Notes: a model not told the origin generated them from the sequence alone. Positions 1 through 5,623 are shown, counted from the stretch's first letter. The stretch is 5,853 nt of DNA from Oscillospiraceae bacterium (GCA_017455225.1 JAFTBL010000145.1:1-5853), one strand, 5' to 3'. Translations and numbers: made by a program.

Positions 1-109
1 CCGCGCCCAGCGCCTCGGGCTCGTAGAATTGCTCCACCACCTCGTGACCCAGCTCCCGCAGCTGCGCCATGGCGGTCTTGTCCATACCGTCAGTTACCAG
101 AATCCGCAT
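1..109 (-). CDS. serA: D-3-phosphoglycerate dehydrogenase, N-terminal fragment (partial)
   Basis: Only the first 36 codons lie in the window; the gene runs off the left edge. The protein starts MRILVTDGMDKTAMAQLREL and continues with GHEVVEQFYEPEALGA, the first beta strand and helix typical of D-isomer-specific 2-hydroxyacid dehydrogenases. SerA oxidises 3-phosphoglycerate to 3-phosphohydroxypyruvate with NAD+, the first committed step of serine synthesis in the cytoplasm. The start is ATG at 109-107, preceded by AAAGGAG at 125-119 with 9 bases of spacing. It lies 17 bases after the serC stop, so the two genes form one operon and SerA supplies the substrate of SerC. The fragment is too short to show the NAD-binding or catalytic residues, so the assignment rests on the N-terminal strand and on the serC context. 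Another 2-hydroxyacid dehydrogenase is possible but less likely. Confidence 0.85.
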   Translation of the reverse strand, partial: MRILVTDGMDKTAMAQLRELGHEVVEQFYEPEALGA

Positions 110-126
110 TGCCGTCCGCTCCTTTC

Positions 127-1215
127 TCACCGGTGCTCCGCTTCAAACTGTCGCAAAAACGCTACCAGCGCCTCCACGCCCTCTCTGGGCATGGCGTTGT
201 AGATGCTGGCCCGCAGTCCACCCACGCTCTTGTGCCCCTTCAGGTTATCAAACCCCGCGGCCTTGGCGGCGGCCACCACGGCCGCGTCGGTGTCCGCGTC
301 GCCGGTGACGAAGGGCACGTTCATCACGCTGCGATCCTCCGGCACCACCGCGCCCCGGAACAGGGCGGAGCCGTCCAGAAAATCGTAGAGGATCTTCGCC
401 TTCTCCTCGTTGCGCTTTTGCATTTCGGAAAGACCGCCGATGCTCTTGAGATACTTGAACACCTTGCCGCAGCAGTAGATGGCCCAGCAGTTGGGCGTGT
501 TATAAAGGGAGCCGGCGTCCGCGTGGGTCTTGTAGCTGAGATAGGTGGGCACCCACTGGGGCAGGTCGTCCCGGAGAAGATCCTCCCGGATGATGACCAC
601 GGCCATGCCGGCGGGGCCCACGTTCTTCTGCACGCCGGCCCAGATGAGACCGTAGTCGGCCACGTTGCAGGGCCGGCTGAGGACCATGGAGCTCTGGTCG
701 GACACCAGCACGTGCCCCTTGGTATCGGGCAGGGTGTTCCACGTCACGCCGTGGATCGTCTCGTTCTCGCAGATATACACGTAGTCCGCGTCCGCCGGGA
801 TCTCCAGATCGGAGCAGTCCGGCACGTAGGAGAAGTTCTTGTCCTTGGAGGAGGCGGCCACGATCACCTCGCCGTACTTTTTCGCCTCGGCGATGGCCTT
901 TTTGCTCCAAGCGCCGGTCTCGATATACACGGCCTTGCCGTTTTTCATCAGGTTCATAGGCACCATGGCGAACTGCAGCGTGCCGCCGCCCTGCACGAAC
1001 AGCACCTTGTAGTTGTCGGGAATGCCCATCAGCTCCCGCAGGTCGGCCTCCCCCTCGTCCACGATCTGCTGGAACACTTTGGAGCGGTGGCTCATCTCCA
1101 TCACGCACATGCCGCTGCCGCGGTAGTTCATCATCTCGTCCCGGATCTCTTCCAGAACGCACTCCGGCATCATGGCCGGGCCTGCGGAAAAGTTAAAGCT
1201 GCGGTCGTATTTCAT
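127..1215 (-). CDS. serC: Phosphoserine aminotransferase
   Basis: This 362-residue protein is full length for SerC, a cytoplasmic homodimeric PLP enzyme that transaminates 3-phosphohydroxypyruvate with glutamate to give O-phosphoserine; the family often also serves pyridoxal phosphate synthesis. Visible landmarks: N-terminal FNFSAGPAMMP (8-18); SHRSK (42-46) with the substrate-binding His/Arg; GGGTLQF (76-82); W103 expected to stack on the PLP ring; NETIHG (151-156); SDQSS with D173, which contacts the PLP nitrogen; GVQKNVGPAG with Schiff-base lysine K197; YNTPN (238-242), contributed across the dimer; and GHKSVGGLRASIYNAMP near the C-terminus. All key residues are present. His at 155 occupies a position that varies in the family (Asp or Tyr elsewhere, from memory). 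The start is ATG 1215-1213 with AGGAGG at 1229-1224, 8 bases upstream. It is the first gene of a serC-serA operon driven by the promoter at 1280-1308. Confidence 0.97.
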   Translation of the reverse strand: MKYDRSFNFSAGPAMMPECVLEEIRDEMMNYRGSGMCVMEMSHRSKVFQQIVDEGEADLRELMGIPDNYKVLFVQGGGTLQFAMVPMNLMKNGKAVYIETGAWSKKAIAEAKKYGEVIVAASSKDKNFSYVPDCSDLEIPADADYVYICENETIHGVTWNTLPDTKGHVLVSDQSSMVLSRPCNVADYGLIWAGVQKNVGPAGMAVVIIREDLLRDDLPQWVPTYLSYKTHADAGSLYNTPNCWAIYCCGKVFKYLKSIGGLSEMQKRNEEKAKILYDFLDGSALFRGAVVPEDRSVMNVPFVTGDADTDAAVVAAAKAAGFDNLKGHKSVGGLRASIYNAMPREGVEALVAFLRQFEAEHR

Positions 1216-1279
1216 CCTTTGCGCCTCCTGTTCTGCTCGTGCGCCCGCGGAGCGGGTCGGCAGGTTTTTTGCATCTTAT

Positions 1280-1308
1280 AGTATAGGGCATTTTCCCTGT
1301 TTTATCAA
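1280..1308 (-). promoter_or_regulatory. Sigma-A-type promoter for serC-serA
   Basis: Read on the minus strand, TTGATA (1308-1303) and TATACT (1285-1280) are separated by exactly 17 bases, close to the sigma-A consensus. Transcription would begin near 1273, leaving a leader of about 58 bases before the serC start. The leader holds a small hairpin (CCCGC/GCGGG, 1244-1256, 3-base loop) but is too short for a T-box or a known amino acid riboswitch. Confidence 0.8.
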
Positions 1309-1324
1309 CCATAATTTGCCGGAA

Positions 1325-1349
1325 AGGGCGCTTCTGCGCCCTGTTTTTT
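1325..1349 (+). terminator. Terminator-like hairpin between divergent promoters
   Basis: AGGGCGC (1325-1331) and GCGCCCT (1336-1342) form a perfect 7-bp stem around a TTCT loop, followed after one G by six T residues (1344-1349). This is intrinsic-terminator geometry on the plus strand. It lies between the serC promoter and the CLC promoter, where no plus-strand gene ends. It may stop antisense transcripts crossing serC, be a relic, or be an operator-like inverted repeat. The structure is clear; the role is inference. Confidence 0.4.
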
Positions 1350-1358
1350 CCGCCGGAT

Positions 1359-1387
1359 TTGACACGGCTGCGGCAAAGTGATATAAC
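1359..1387 (+). promoter_or_regulatory. Sigma-A-type promoter for the CLC transporter gene
   Basis: A perfect TTGACA (1359-1364) is followed by 17 bases and TATAAC (1382-1387). Expected transcription start is near 1394, only about 20 bases before the ATG at 1415, with AAAGG-type Shine-Dalgarno pairing around 1400-1406. The leader is too short to hold a fluoride riboswitch or another structured control element, so expression is probably constitutive or set at the promoter. Confidence 0.85.
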
Positions 1388-1414
1388 GGGCAGAGAACGA
1401 AAGGCGGTTGAGAG

Positions 1415-2668
1415 ATGAAAGAGATCCTTCGATCCGGCTGGCAGGCCACCCGGCAGTATCTGGCGGCGCTGGTGAAATGGGCGGCCGTGGGTGTGCTGAT
1501 CGGCGGCGTCGGCGGCGCGGTGGGCTCGGCGTTCCATCTGGGCGTGGACTACGCCACGGCGCTGCGGGGTCAGCACCCGTGGATCGCGTGGCTGGCGCCG
1601 GTGGGCGGACTGGCCATCGTGGCGCTTTACAAGCTGACAAAAACCGAGGGCAAGGGCACCAACGCGGTGATCGAGTCGGTGCATTTCGGCAAGGACGTGC
1701 CGGTGCTGCTGGTGCCGGTGATCTTTCTGGCCACGGTCATCACCCATCTGGTGGGCGGCAGCGCCGGGCGCGAAGGCGCCGCGCTGCAGATCGGCGGCGG
1801 CATCGGCAACGAGACCGGGCGGCTGCTGCGCCTGGGGGAGAAGGAGCTGCCCCTTGCCACGCTGTGCGGCATGAGCGGGGTGTTCGCCGCCCTGTTCGGC
1901 ACGCCGCTGACCGCCACCGTGTTTGCGCTGGAGGTCATCTCCGTGGGCGTTTTGTACTACGCGGGGCTGCTGCCCTGCATCACCGCCTCGCTGACGGGTT
2001 ATGCCGTGTCCCGGCTCATGGGAGTGGAGCCCACCCGGTTCACCGTGTCCGCGCCGGAAACGGCGGCGCTGCCGCTTTTGCAGGTGGCGGCGCTGTCGGT
2101 GCTGTGCGCACTGGTGAGCATCCTGTTCGTCAAGACGCTCCACGCCGCCGAGCACGGCGCCGAGCACCTTGTGAAGGATCCGTGGCTGCGCATCGCGCTG
2201 GGCGGCGCGGTGCTGGTGGGCCTGACGCTGCTGACCGGCGGCGATTACAACGGCGCCGGCATGGAGGTCATCGGCCGGGCGCTGGCGGGGGAGGCCGTGC
2301 CTTGGGCGTGGCTTTTGAAGATCGTTTTCACCGCCCTCACCATCGGCGTGGGGTTCAAGGGCGGCGAGGTGGTGCCCTCCTTCTTCGTGGGCGCCGCCTT
2401 CGGCTGCGTGGCCGGGTCGCTGCTGGGCCTGCCCGCCGCCTTCGGCGCCGCCGTGGGTCTGGTGGCGGTATTCTGCGGCGCGGTGAACTGCCCGCTGGCC
2501 TCCGTCTTCTTGAGCGTGGAGCTGTTCGGCGGCGTGGGGCTGCCGTATTTTGCCCTTGCCTGCGCCGTCAGCTATCTGCTCTCCGGCTACTGCGGGCTCT
2601 ACAGCAGCCAGACCATCCTCTATTCCAAGCTCCGGGCGGAGTTCATCAACCGGCGGACGAGAGAGTAA
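1415..2668 (+). CDS. CLC-family anion transporter, CLC-F (fluoride/proton antiporter)-like
   Basis: This 417-residue polytopic membrane protein has the CLC fold without CBS domains. Order of motifs: N-terminal glycine-rich helix (25-45); EGKGTNAVIESVH (78-90) where classical CLCs have GSGIP; THLVGGSAGREGAALQIGG (110-128) with the proton-coupling gating glutamate E120; GVFAALFGTPLTATVFALEV (155-174); GVGFKGGEVVPSFFVGAAFG (311-330) in place of GxFxP; and a late tyrosine in GLYSS (Y396), the likely pore tyrosine. GGSAGREG and the FKGGEVxP motif, with Glu at 318, resemble CLC-F fluoride exporters rather than chloride-selective EriC. Two features are atypical as I recall the clade: Thr rather than Met/Asn near the central ion site (GTN), and Val320 where CLC-F usually has Thr. 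It is a monocistronic gene with its own promoter and terminator. CLC membership is near certain; fluoride specificity is an inference, since neither a fluoride riboswitch nor a crcB gene is nearby. Confidence 0.93.
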   Translation: MKEILRSGWQATRQYLAALVKWAAVGVLIGGVGGAVGSAFHLGVDYATALRGQHPWIAWLAPVGGLAIVALYKLTKTEGKGTNAVIESVHFGKDVPVLLVPVIFLATVITHLVGGSAGREGAALQIGGGIGNETGRLLRLGEKELPLATLCGMSGVFAALFGTPLTATVFALEVISVGVLYYAGLLPCITASLTGYAVSRLMGVEPTRFTVSAPETAALPLLQVAALSVLCALVSILFVKTLHAAEHGAEHLVKDPWLRIALGGAVLVGLTLLTGGDYNGAGMEVIGRALAGEAVPWAWLLKIVFTALTIGVGFKGGEVVPSFFVGAAFGCVAGSLLGLPAAFGAAVGLVAVFCGAVNCPLASVFLSVELFGGVGLPYFALACAVSYLLSGYCGLYSSQTILYSKLRAEFINRRTRE

Positions 2669-2693
2669 CGGCCGGATCGCGGACAAAAGAAAG

Positions 2694-2733
2694 CCTCCGG
2701 GTCGCCGCAGAAGCGATCCGGAGGTCGTTTTTT
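2694..2733 (+). terminator. Strong intrinsic terminator of the CLC gene, possibly bidirectional
   Basis: Arms 2694-2705 and 2713-2724 pair over 12 bp (one G-U) around a 7-base loop, CGCAGAA, followed by TCG and six T residues (2728-2733). It begins 25 bases after the CLC stop. The upstream flank, AAAAGAAAG (2685-2693), becomes CTTTCTTTT on the minus strand, so the hairpin may also end the convergent flavoprotein transcript, which stops at 2760. Confidence 0.92.
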
Positions 2734-2735
2734 CG

Positions 2736-2771
2736 TTACTGCAGCCGTCACAGCAGTCGTCACAGCAGCCG
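2736..2771 (-). repeat. Three tandem 12-base units, each ending in a stop codon
   Basis: Read on the minus strand, the units are CGGCTGCTGTGA (2771-2760), CGACTGCTGTGA (2759-2748) and CGGCTGCAGTAA (2747-2736). They are in frame with the flavoprotein gene: the first encodes its last residues Arg-Leu-Leu and the stop, the other two encode Arg-Leu-Leu-stop and Arg-Leu-Gln-stop. This looks like tandem duplication of the gene's 3' end by slippage, leaving three consecutive in-frame stops. Confidence 0.85.
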
Positions 2772-3959
2772 TCCCGCCAGCCGCCCGCTGCTCCACGCCC
2801 ATTGGAGGTTGAAGCCGCCGCAGTCGCCGTCCACGTCCAGCACCTCGCCGCAGGCGTAAAACCCGGGCACAAGGCGGCTTTGCAGCGTGGCCGGGTCAAA
2901 GTCGTCCGTCCTCAGCCCGCCGGCGGTGACCTGCGCCTGATCGAAGCCGCAGGTGCCGGTGACCGGCAGGGTGAACCGGTGCACCGTCCGGGCGATATGC
3001 CGCAGGTCTTGCTCCGCCAGCGACTGTGCCGCTTGGGCTGTAAAGCCGCACGCCTTGCATACCACCTGCCCCAGCCGGGGGTGCAGCGCGCCGCTGAGCA
3101 GGGACTGGGCTTCCTGCCCGGCCATGGCTTCCTGCCGCGCCGTGAGCCAAAGGAGCGTTTCCTCCTCCGTCAGCTCCGGCAGAAGATCCAGCGTCAGCTC
3201 CGCCCGCTCCGCGCCGGCCATGGCCCGGGACAGGTCGAATACCGCCGGGCCGCTGACGCCGTACTCGGTGAAAAGCACCTCGCCAGCCGTGGCGGCAAGG
3301 TACCCGTCCTGCCGCCGGAGAGTCAGCGCCGCCTCCGCCTTCACGCCCTTGAGGGAGCGGGGATAGGTGGGGTCGGTCTTCAACTGCACCAGCGCCGGGA
3401 ACAGCTCGGTGCGCCGGTGCCCCAGCTGCTGCGCCAGACGGTAGCCGTCCATGGTGCCGCCCACCTTGGCGCCGGCGGCGCCTCCGGCGGCCAGGATCAC
3501 GGCGTCGGCGTGATAGATCCCTGTATCCGCAGTGATTGTAAAGTGATGTTCCTTTACAGAAAGTTCCTGCACTGTGCAGCCGGTGACCACCGTGATCGAC
3601 CGCTGCTGCAGCGCAAAACGCAGCACATCCAGTACGCTGGAGGCCATGTTGCTGCGGGGATAGAACCGTCCGTCCGGCTCCTCCGCGGTCAAAAGACCCA
3701 ACCGGCGGAACCATGCCAGCGTATCCTCCACGCCGAAGTCCGTCAGCGCCGGGCCGCAGAATGCGCCGTCCGCTCCATGGTAGTGTCTGCCGGGCACGGC
3801 GGCGCGGTTGGTCAGATTGCACCGGCCGTTGCCGGTGGACAGCAGCTTGCGCCCCACCCGGCTCTGCCGCTCCAGCAGCGTGACCCGGCGGCCCTGCTCC
3901 GCCGCGGTGATGGCGGCGGCCATGCCGGCGGCGCCGCCGCCCACGACGCATACGGTCAT
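2760..3959 (-). CDS. HI0933/BaiN-family FAD-dependent oxidoreductase
   Basis: This 399-residue protein is about the normal length for the HI0933 (YhiN/BaiN) flavoprotein family. An N-terminal FAD-binding Rossmann motif, VVGGGAAGMAAAI (5-17), ends with the ribose-binding glutamate E30 after strand two. The family signature GRKLLSTGNGRCNLTN follows (36-51), then FYPRSNMASSVLDVL (99-113), ILAAGGAAG (155-163), GEVLFTEYGVSGPAVFDLS (226-244), and the C-terminal FAD motif CGEVLDVDGDCGGFNLQWAW (370-389), leading into SSGRLAG. Both ends needed to bind FAD are intact. Members are soluble cytoplasmic enzymes; one clostridial member, BaiN, has been implicated in bile acid intermediate reduction, but most are uncharacterised, so I give no substrate. 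The start ATG (3959-3957) overlaps the ruvX stop as ATGA, with TGGAGG at 3972-3967, implying translational coupling. The 3' end carries the triple-stop repeat. Confidence 0.93.
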   Translation of the reverse strand: MTVCVVGGGAAGMAAAITAAEQGRRVTLLERQSRVGRKLLSTGNGRCNLTNRAAVPGRHYHGADGAFCGPALTDFGVEDTLAWFRRLGLLTAEEPDGRFYPRSNMASSVLDVLRFALQQRSITVVTGCTVQELSVKEHHFTITADTGIYHADAVILAAGGAAGAKVGGTMDGYRLAQQLGHRRTELFPALVQLKTDPTYPRSLKGVKAEAALTLRRQDGYLAATAGEVLFTEYGVSGPAVFDLSRAMAGAERAELTLDLLPELTEEETLLWLTARQEAMAGQEAQSLLSGALHPRLGQVVCKACGFTAQAAQSLAEQDLRHIARTVHRFTLPVTGTCGFDQAQVTAGGLRTDDFDPATLQSRLVPGFYACGEVLDVDGDCGGFNLQWAWSSGRLAGRLL

Positions 3960-4381
3960 GACTGCGCCTCCAGTCGTTTCCGGGTCAGGTAGCCCTCCAG
4001 CATCAGGCTGGCCGCCACCGCGTCCACCACCTTTTTCCGCTCCCGTCCGTTTTTACCGTTATTATATAGGATCTGGTGCGCCTCCACGGTGCTGCGCCGT
4101 TCGTCCCACAGCGCCACGGGCAGACCCGTGCGCCGGCGCAGTGTTTCCCCCAGGGCGGCGCACTTTTCCGCCCGGGGGCCCAGCGTGCCGTCCATGTTCC
4201 GGGGATAGCCCAGCACCAGCTCGGTCACGCCGTGGGCGGCAATCAGCCCGTCCAGCTCCTGCAGCACCGTTTCCTCCCGGCGGCTGTGGATCACCGTGGT
4301 GAAGCCGGTCAGCGTCAGCGTGGGGTCGGACACCGCCACGCCGGTGTGGGCGTCGCCGTAATCGATGGCCATGATCTTCAT
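3956..4381 (-). CDS. ruvX: RuvX/YqgF family putative Holliday junction resolvase
   Basis: The chosen start gives a 141-residue RNase H-fold protein, normal for RuvX/YqgF, which is implicated in Holliday junction resolution and, in some bacteria, 16S rRNA 5'-end maturation. The first strand carries MKIMAIDYGDAHTGVAVSD with catalytic D7. LVLGYPRNMDGTLGPRAEK (56-73) and LWDERRST (91-98) follow, and VVDAVAASLMLEGYL (118-132) supplies the late acidic residue D120. The acidic active-site set looks complete. GDAHTG replaces the commoner GTKRIG, as I recall for related Clostridia. The start ATG (4381-4379) has AGGAGG at 4393-4388, 6 bases upstream, and places the catalytic aspartate where the family expects it. 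The frame is open back to 4591, but that extension lacks family similarity and overlaps the rpmG promoter. The 3' end overlaps the flavoprotein start by four bases. Confidence 0.93.
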   Translation of the reverse strand: MKIMAIDYGDAHTGVAVSDPTLTLTGFTTVIHSRREETVLQELDGLIAAHGVTELVLGYPRNMDGTLGPRAEKCAALGETLRRRTGLPVALWDERRSTVEAHQILYNNGKNGRERKKVVDAVAASLMLEGYLTRKRLEAQS

Positions 4382-4412
4382 GGGATGCCTCCTGTGTGCC
4401 GTAATCACCTTC

Positions 4413-4441
4413 ATCATACACGATTTTCCCCCGGCGCGCAA
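4413..4441 (-). promoter_or_regulatory. Probable promoter for ruvX and the flavoprotein gene
   Basis: On the minus strand, TTGCGC (4441-4436) is followed by 17 bases and TATGAT (4418-4413). Transcription would start near 4406, about 25 bases before the ruvX ATG. The -10 is good and the -35 moderate (TTG retained). The -35 sits in the loop of the inverted repeat at 4429-4450. Confidence 0.6.
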
Positions 4442-4450
4442 CTGCCGGGG
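4429..4450. repeat. GC-rich inverted repeat over the ruvX -35 box
   Basis: CCCCGGC (4429-4435) and GCCGGGG (4444-4450) are perfect 7-base inverted copies separated by 8 bases. No T-run follows on either strand, so it is not an intrinsic terminator. It spans the proposed ruvX -35 element and could be a regulator binding site. The symmetry is seen directly; the role is speculative. Confidence 0.45.
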
Positions 4451-4459
4451 AGAAGGAGA

Positions 4460-4472
4460 AGGAAAATTTCCT
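4460..4472. repeat. A/T-rich palindrome upstream of the rpmG promoter
   Basis: AGGAAA (4460-4465) and TTTCCT (4467-4472) form a perfect inverted repeat around a single A, ending 20 bases before the rpmG -35 box. The A-rich bases that follow, including AAAAAAAG (4482-4489), resemble an UP element. It may be an operator, part of the UP element, or chance. Confidence 0.35.
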
Positions 4473-4492
4473 GAAAAATGCAAAAAAAGTGG

Positions 4493-4521
4493 TTGACCGG
4501 GCAGGAAAACTGTGCTACAAT
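4493..4521 (+). promoter_or_regulatory. Sigma-A-type promoter for rpmG-secE-nusG
   Basis: TTGACC (4493-4498), a 17-base spacer and TACAAT (4516-4521) match the sigma-A consensus closely, with an A-tract directly upstream that could act as an UP element. The start is expected near 4528, giving a leader of roughly 128 bases before rpmG. No terminator intervenes as far as nusG, so this promoter probably drives rpmG, secE and nusG and may also reach rplK. Confidence 0.87.
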
Positions 4522-4608
4522 CGCAATTACCTGTGAGTGGGTGTTTTCTTTTTGCGCGCTTTTTTCGCTTCGGGCGGGCAAAAGGCGCCACAGAGCAGGG
4601 AGGCAGCG

Positions 4609-4629
4609 GGCGCTCCGCGCCGGAGCGCC
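4609..4629 (+). other. Stem-loop in the rpmG mRNA leader
   Basis: GGCGCTCCG (4609-4617) and CGGAGCGCC (4621-4629) form a perfect 9-bp stem with a CGC loop, ending 11 bases before the AGGAGG (4641-4646) of rpmG. There is no U-run after it, so it is not a terminator. It may protect the mRNA 5' region or be part of a leader element. The upstream leader (4528-4608) contains T-rich tracts but no known riboswitch that I recognise. Confidence 0.6.
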
Positions 4630-4655
4630 TAAATCTAATAAGGAGGTGCCGTTAC

Positions 4656-4805
4656 ATGCGCGTGAAAATCACTCTGAGATGCAACGAATGCAAGCAGAGG
4701 AACTACAACACGATGAAGAACAAGAAGAATACCCCGGACAAGCTTGAGCTGAACAAGTATTGCCCCTTCTGCAGGAAGCATACGGTTCACAGCGAGACCA
4801 AGTAA
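4656..4805 (+). CDS. rpmG: 50S ribosomal protein L33, zinc-binding type
   Basis: This 49-residue basic protein begins [17 protein letters not shown] and ends HTVHSETK, the standard length and pattern of bacterial L33, a small protein of the large subunit near the E site. Four cysteines in two CxxC pairs (C9/C12 and C36/C39) form a zinc ribbon, so this is the zinc-containing (C+) paralogue type. Such forms are often paired elsewhere in the genome with a cysteine-free copy used under zinc limitation. The start is ATG 4656 with AAGGAGGTG at 4640-4648. The frame is open upstream to 4512, but that region is leader and promoter and lacks an L33-like sequence. It is the first gene of the rpmG-secE-nusG group, with secE 18 bases downstream. 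Confidence 0.97.
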   Translation: MRVKITLRCNECKQRNYNTMKNKKNTPDKLELNKYCPFCRKHTVHSETK

Positions 4806-4823
4806 GCGGGAGGACGATGCAAG

Positions 4824-5036
4824 ATGGCTGAAGAGAAGAAGGTCAGAAAAGACCGCGGCAAGTGGCTGCGGGAAATGAGAAGCGAACTGAAGAAGGTCGT
4901 ATGGCCCGACGCCAAGACCACCGCCAAGAATACCGGCACGGTGCTGCTTTGCTCGCTGCTGGTGGGCGCTGTGATCTGGATCTTTGACTACGTGGCGGTG
5001 CTGGCGGTCAACACGTTGATCGGCCTGTTCGCCTGA
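4824..5036 (+). CDS. secE: Protein translocase subunit SecE
   Basis: This 70-residue protein is the short single-span SecE typical of Gram-positive bacteria. SecE clamps the SecY channel in the cytoplasmic membrane and is essential for Sec export. A charged N-terminus (1-20) leads to the amphipathic-helix motif SELKKVVWPDAKTTAKNT (20-37), with the conserved Trp-Pro pair at 27-28, then one hydrophobic membrane segment at about 39-68. The start ATG has GGGAGGA at 4808-4814. An ATG seven bases upstream (4817) opens only a four-codon frame and is unlikely to be used. The gene sits 18 bases after rpmG and 12 bases before nusG, the conserved bacterial order. The tRNA-Trp gene that some Firmicutes carry near secE is absent here. 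Confidence 0.96.
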   Translation: MAEEKKVRKDRGKWLREMRSELKKVVWPDAKTTAKNTGTVLLCSLLVGAVIWIFDYVAVLAVNTLIGLFA

Positions 5037-5048
5037 TGAGGGAAGATC

Positions 5049-5576
5049 ATGGCTGAAAACGCAAAATGGTACGTAGTACACACCTATTCCGGGTATGAGA
5101 ACGCGGTGAAGGCCGCCGTGGAGAAGGCGGTGGACAACCGCAATCTGCACGACATGGTGCTCAAGACCGAGATCCCCATGGAAACGGTGACGGAAGTGAC
5201 CGAGAGCGGCACCATGAAGGAAGTGGAGCGCAAGGTATTTCCGGGCTACGTGCTCATCAAAATGGTGCTGACGGACGATACCTGGCACCTGATCCGCAAC
5301 ATCCGCGGCGTCACCGGCTTTGTGGGCTCTGCCAACAAGGCCATCCCCCTGACGGAGGACGAGGTGGCGGCGCTGGGCATGGAAAAGCACGAGATCGTCG
5401 TGCTCTATCACGTGGGCGACACCGTCAAGATCACCGACGGGCCGCTGACCTCCTTCAAGGGCGTGGTCGAGGAGATCGAGCCGGAGAAGAACAAGGTCCG
5501 CGTGGTGGTATCCATGTTCGGCCGGGAGACCCCGGTGGAGCTGGAGCTGGACCAGGTAGAGGTCGTACAGGACTGA
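5049..5576 (+). CDS. nusG: Transcription termination/antitermination factor NusG
   Basis: This 175-residue protein is full length for NusG, which binds RNA polymerase at the clamp helices, affects pausing and elongation, and can link polymerase to the ribosome or Rho. The NGN domain (about 5-112) shows WYVVHTYSGYE (7-17), FPGYVLIKM (64-72) and the segment IRNIRGVTGFVGS (82-94). The C-terminal KOW domain (about 119-175) shows VGDTVKITDGPLTSFKGVV (122-140), SMFGRETPVELEL (155-167) and the final DQVEVV strand. No domain is missing. The start ATG lies 12 bases after the secE stop with GAGGGA at 5038-5043, a weaker Shine-Dalgarno than that of its neighbours, which fits translational coupling to secE. 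A structured 134-base gap separates it from rplK. Confidence 0.97.
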   Translation: MAENAKWYVVHTYSGYENAVKAAVEKAVDNRNLHDMVLKTEIPMETVTEVTESGTMKEVERKVFPGYVLIKMVLTDDTWHLIRNIRGVTGFVGSANKAIPLTEDEVAALGMEKHEIVVLYHVGDTVKITDGPLTSFKGVVEEIEPEKNKVRVVVSMFGRETPVELELDQVEVVQD

Positions 5577-5578
5577 GG

Positions 5579-5619
5579 GGCATCCGCCGGGATGCCTGCC
5601 GGAGCCACAGAGCCCCGGC
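5579..5619 (+). other. Two consecutive hairpins after nusG
   Basis: GGCATCC (5579-5585) pairs with GGATGCC (5590-5596) around a 4-base loop, starting 3 bases after the nusG stop. GCCGG (5598-5602) pairs with CCGGC (5615-5619), with an additional GC/GC pair inside. Neither is followed by a U-run, so they are not intrinsic terminators. They may protect the nusG mRNA 3' end, mark a processing site, or form the upstream part of the rplK leader. I see no promoter of good quality between nusG and rplK. Confidence 0.5.
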
Positions 5620-5623
5620 GTAC

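Noticed and set aside
109..1281. A long open plus-strand frame (about 390 codons) opposite serC.
   Set aside because: It is antisense to an unmistakable serC, rich in His, Val, Gly and Ala as expected from reverse reading of GC-biased codons, and has no family resemblance or good ribosome binding site.
1388..1414. A fluoride (crcB) riboswitch before the CLC gene.
   Set aside because: Only about 20 transcribed bases precede the start codon and no crcB-motif sequence is visible.
1193..2899. A long open minus-strand frame (about 568 codons) opposite the CLC gene.
   Set aside because: It crosses the CLC promoter and terminator and reads as low-complexity Gln/His/Arg/Gly sequence, a shadow of GC-rich coding on the other strand.
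4382..4591. A 70-residue N-terminal extension of RuvX from an upstream ATG.
   Set aside because: RuvX proteins begin at the DYG strand; the internal ATG at 4381 has an AGGAGG site, and the extension would run through the rpmG promoter and the ruvX promoter.
4512..4655. Upstream in-frame extension of rpmG, and an overlapping frame at 4478-4747.
   Set aside because: L33 has a fixed length of about 49 residues and the ATG at 4656 has the strong AAGGAGGTG site; the upstream ATG at 4512 lies inside the -35/-10 spacer of the promoter.
4806..4823. A tRNA-Trp gene between rpmG and secE, as seen in some Firmicutes.
   Set aside because: The gap is only 18 bases.
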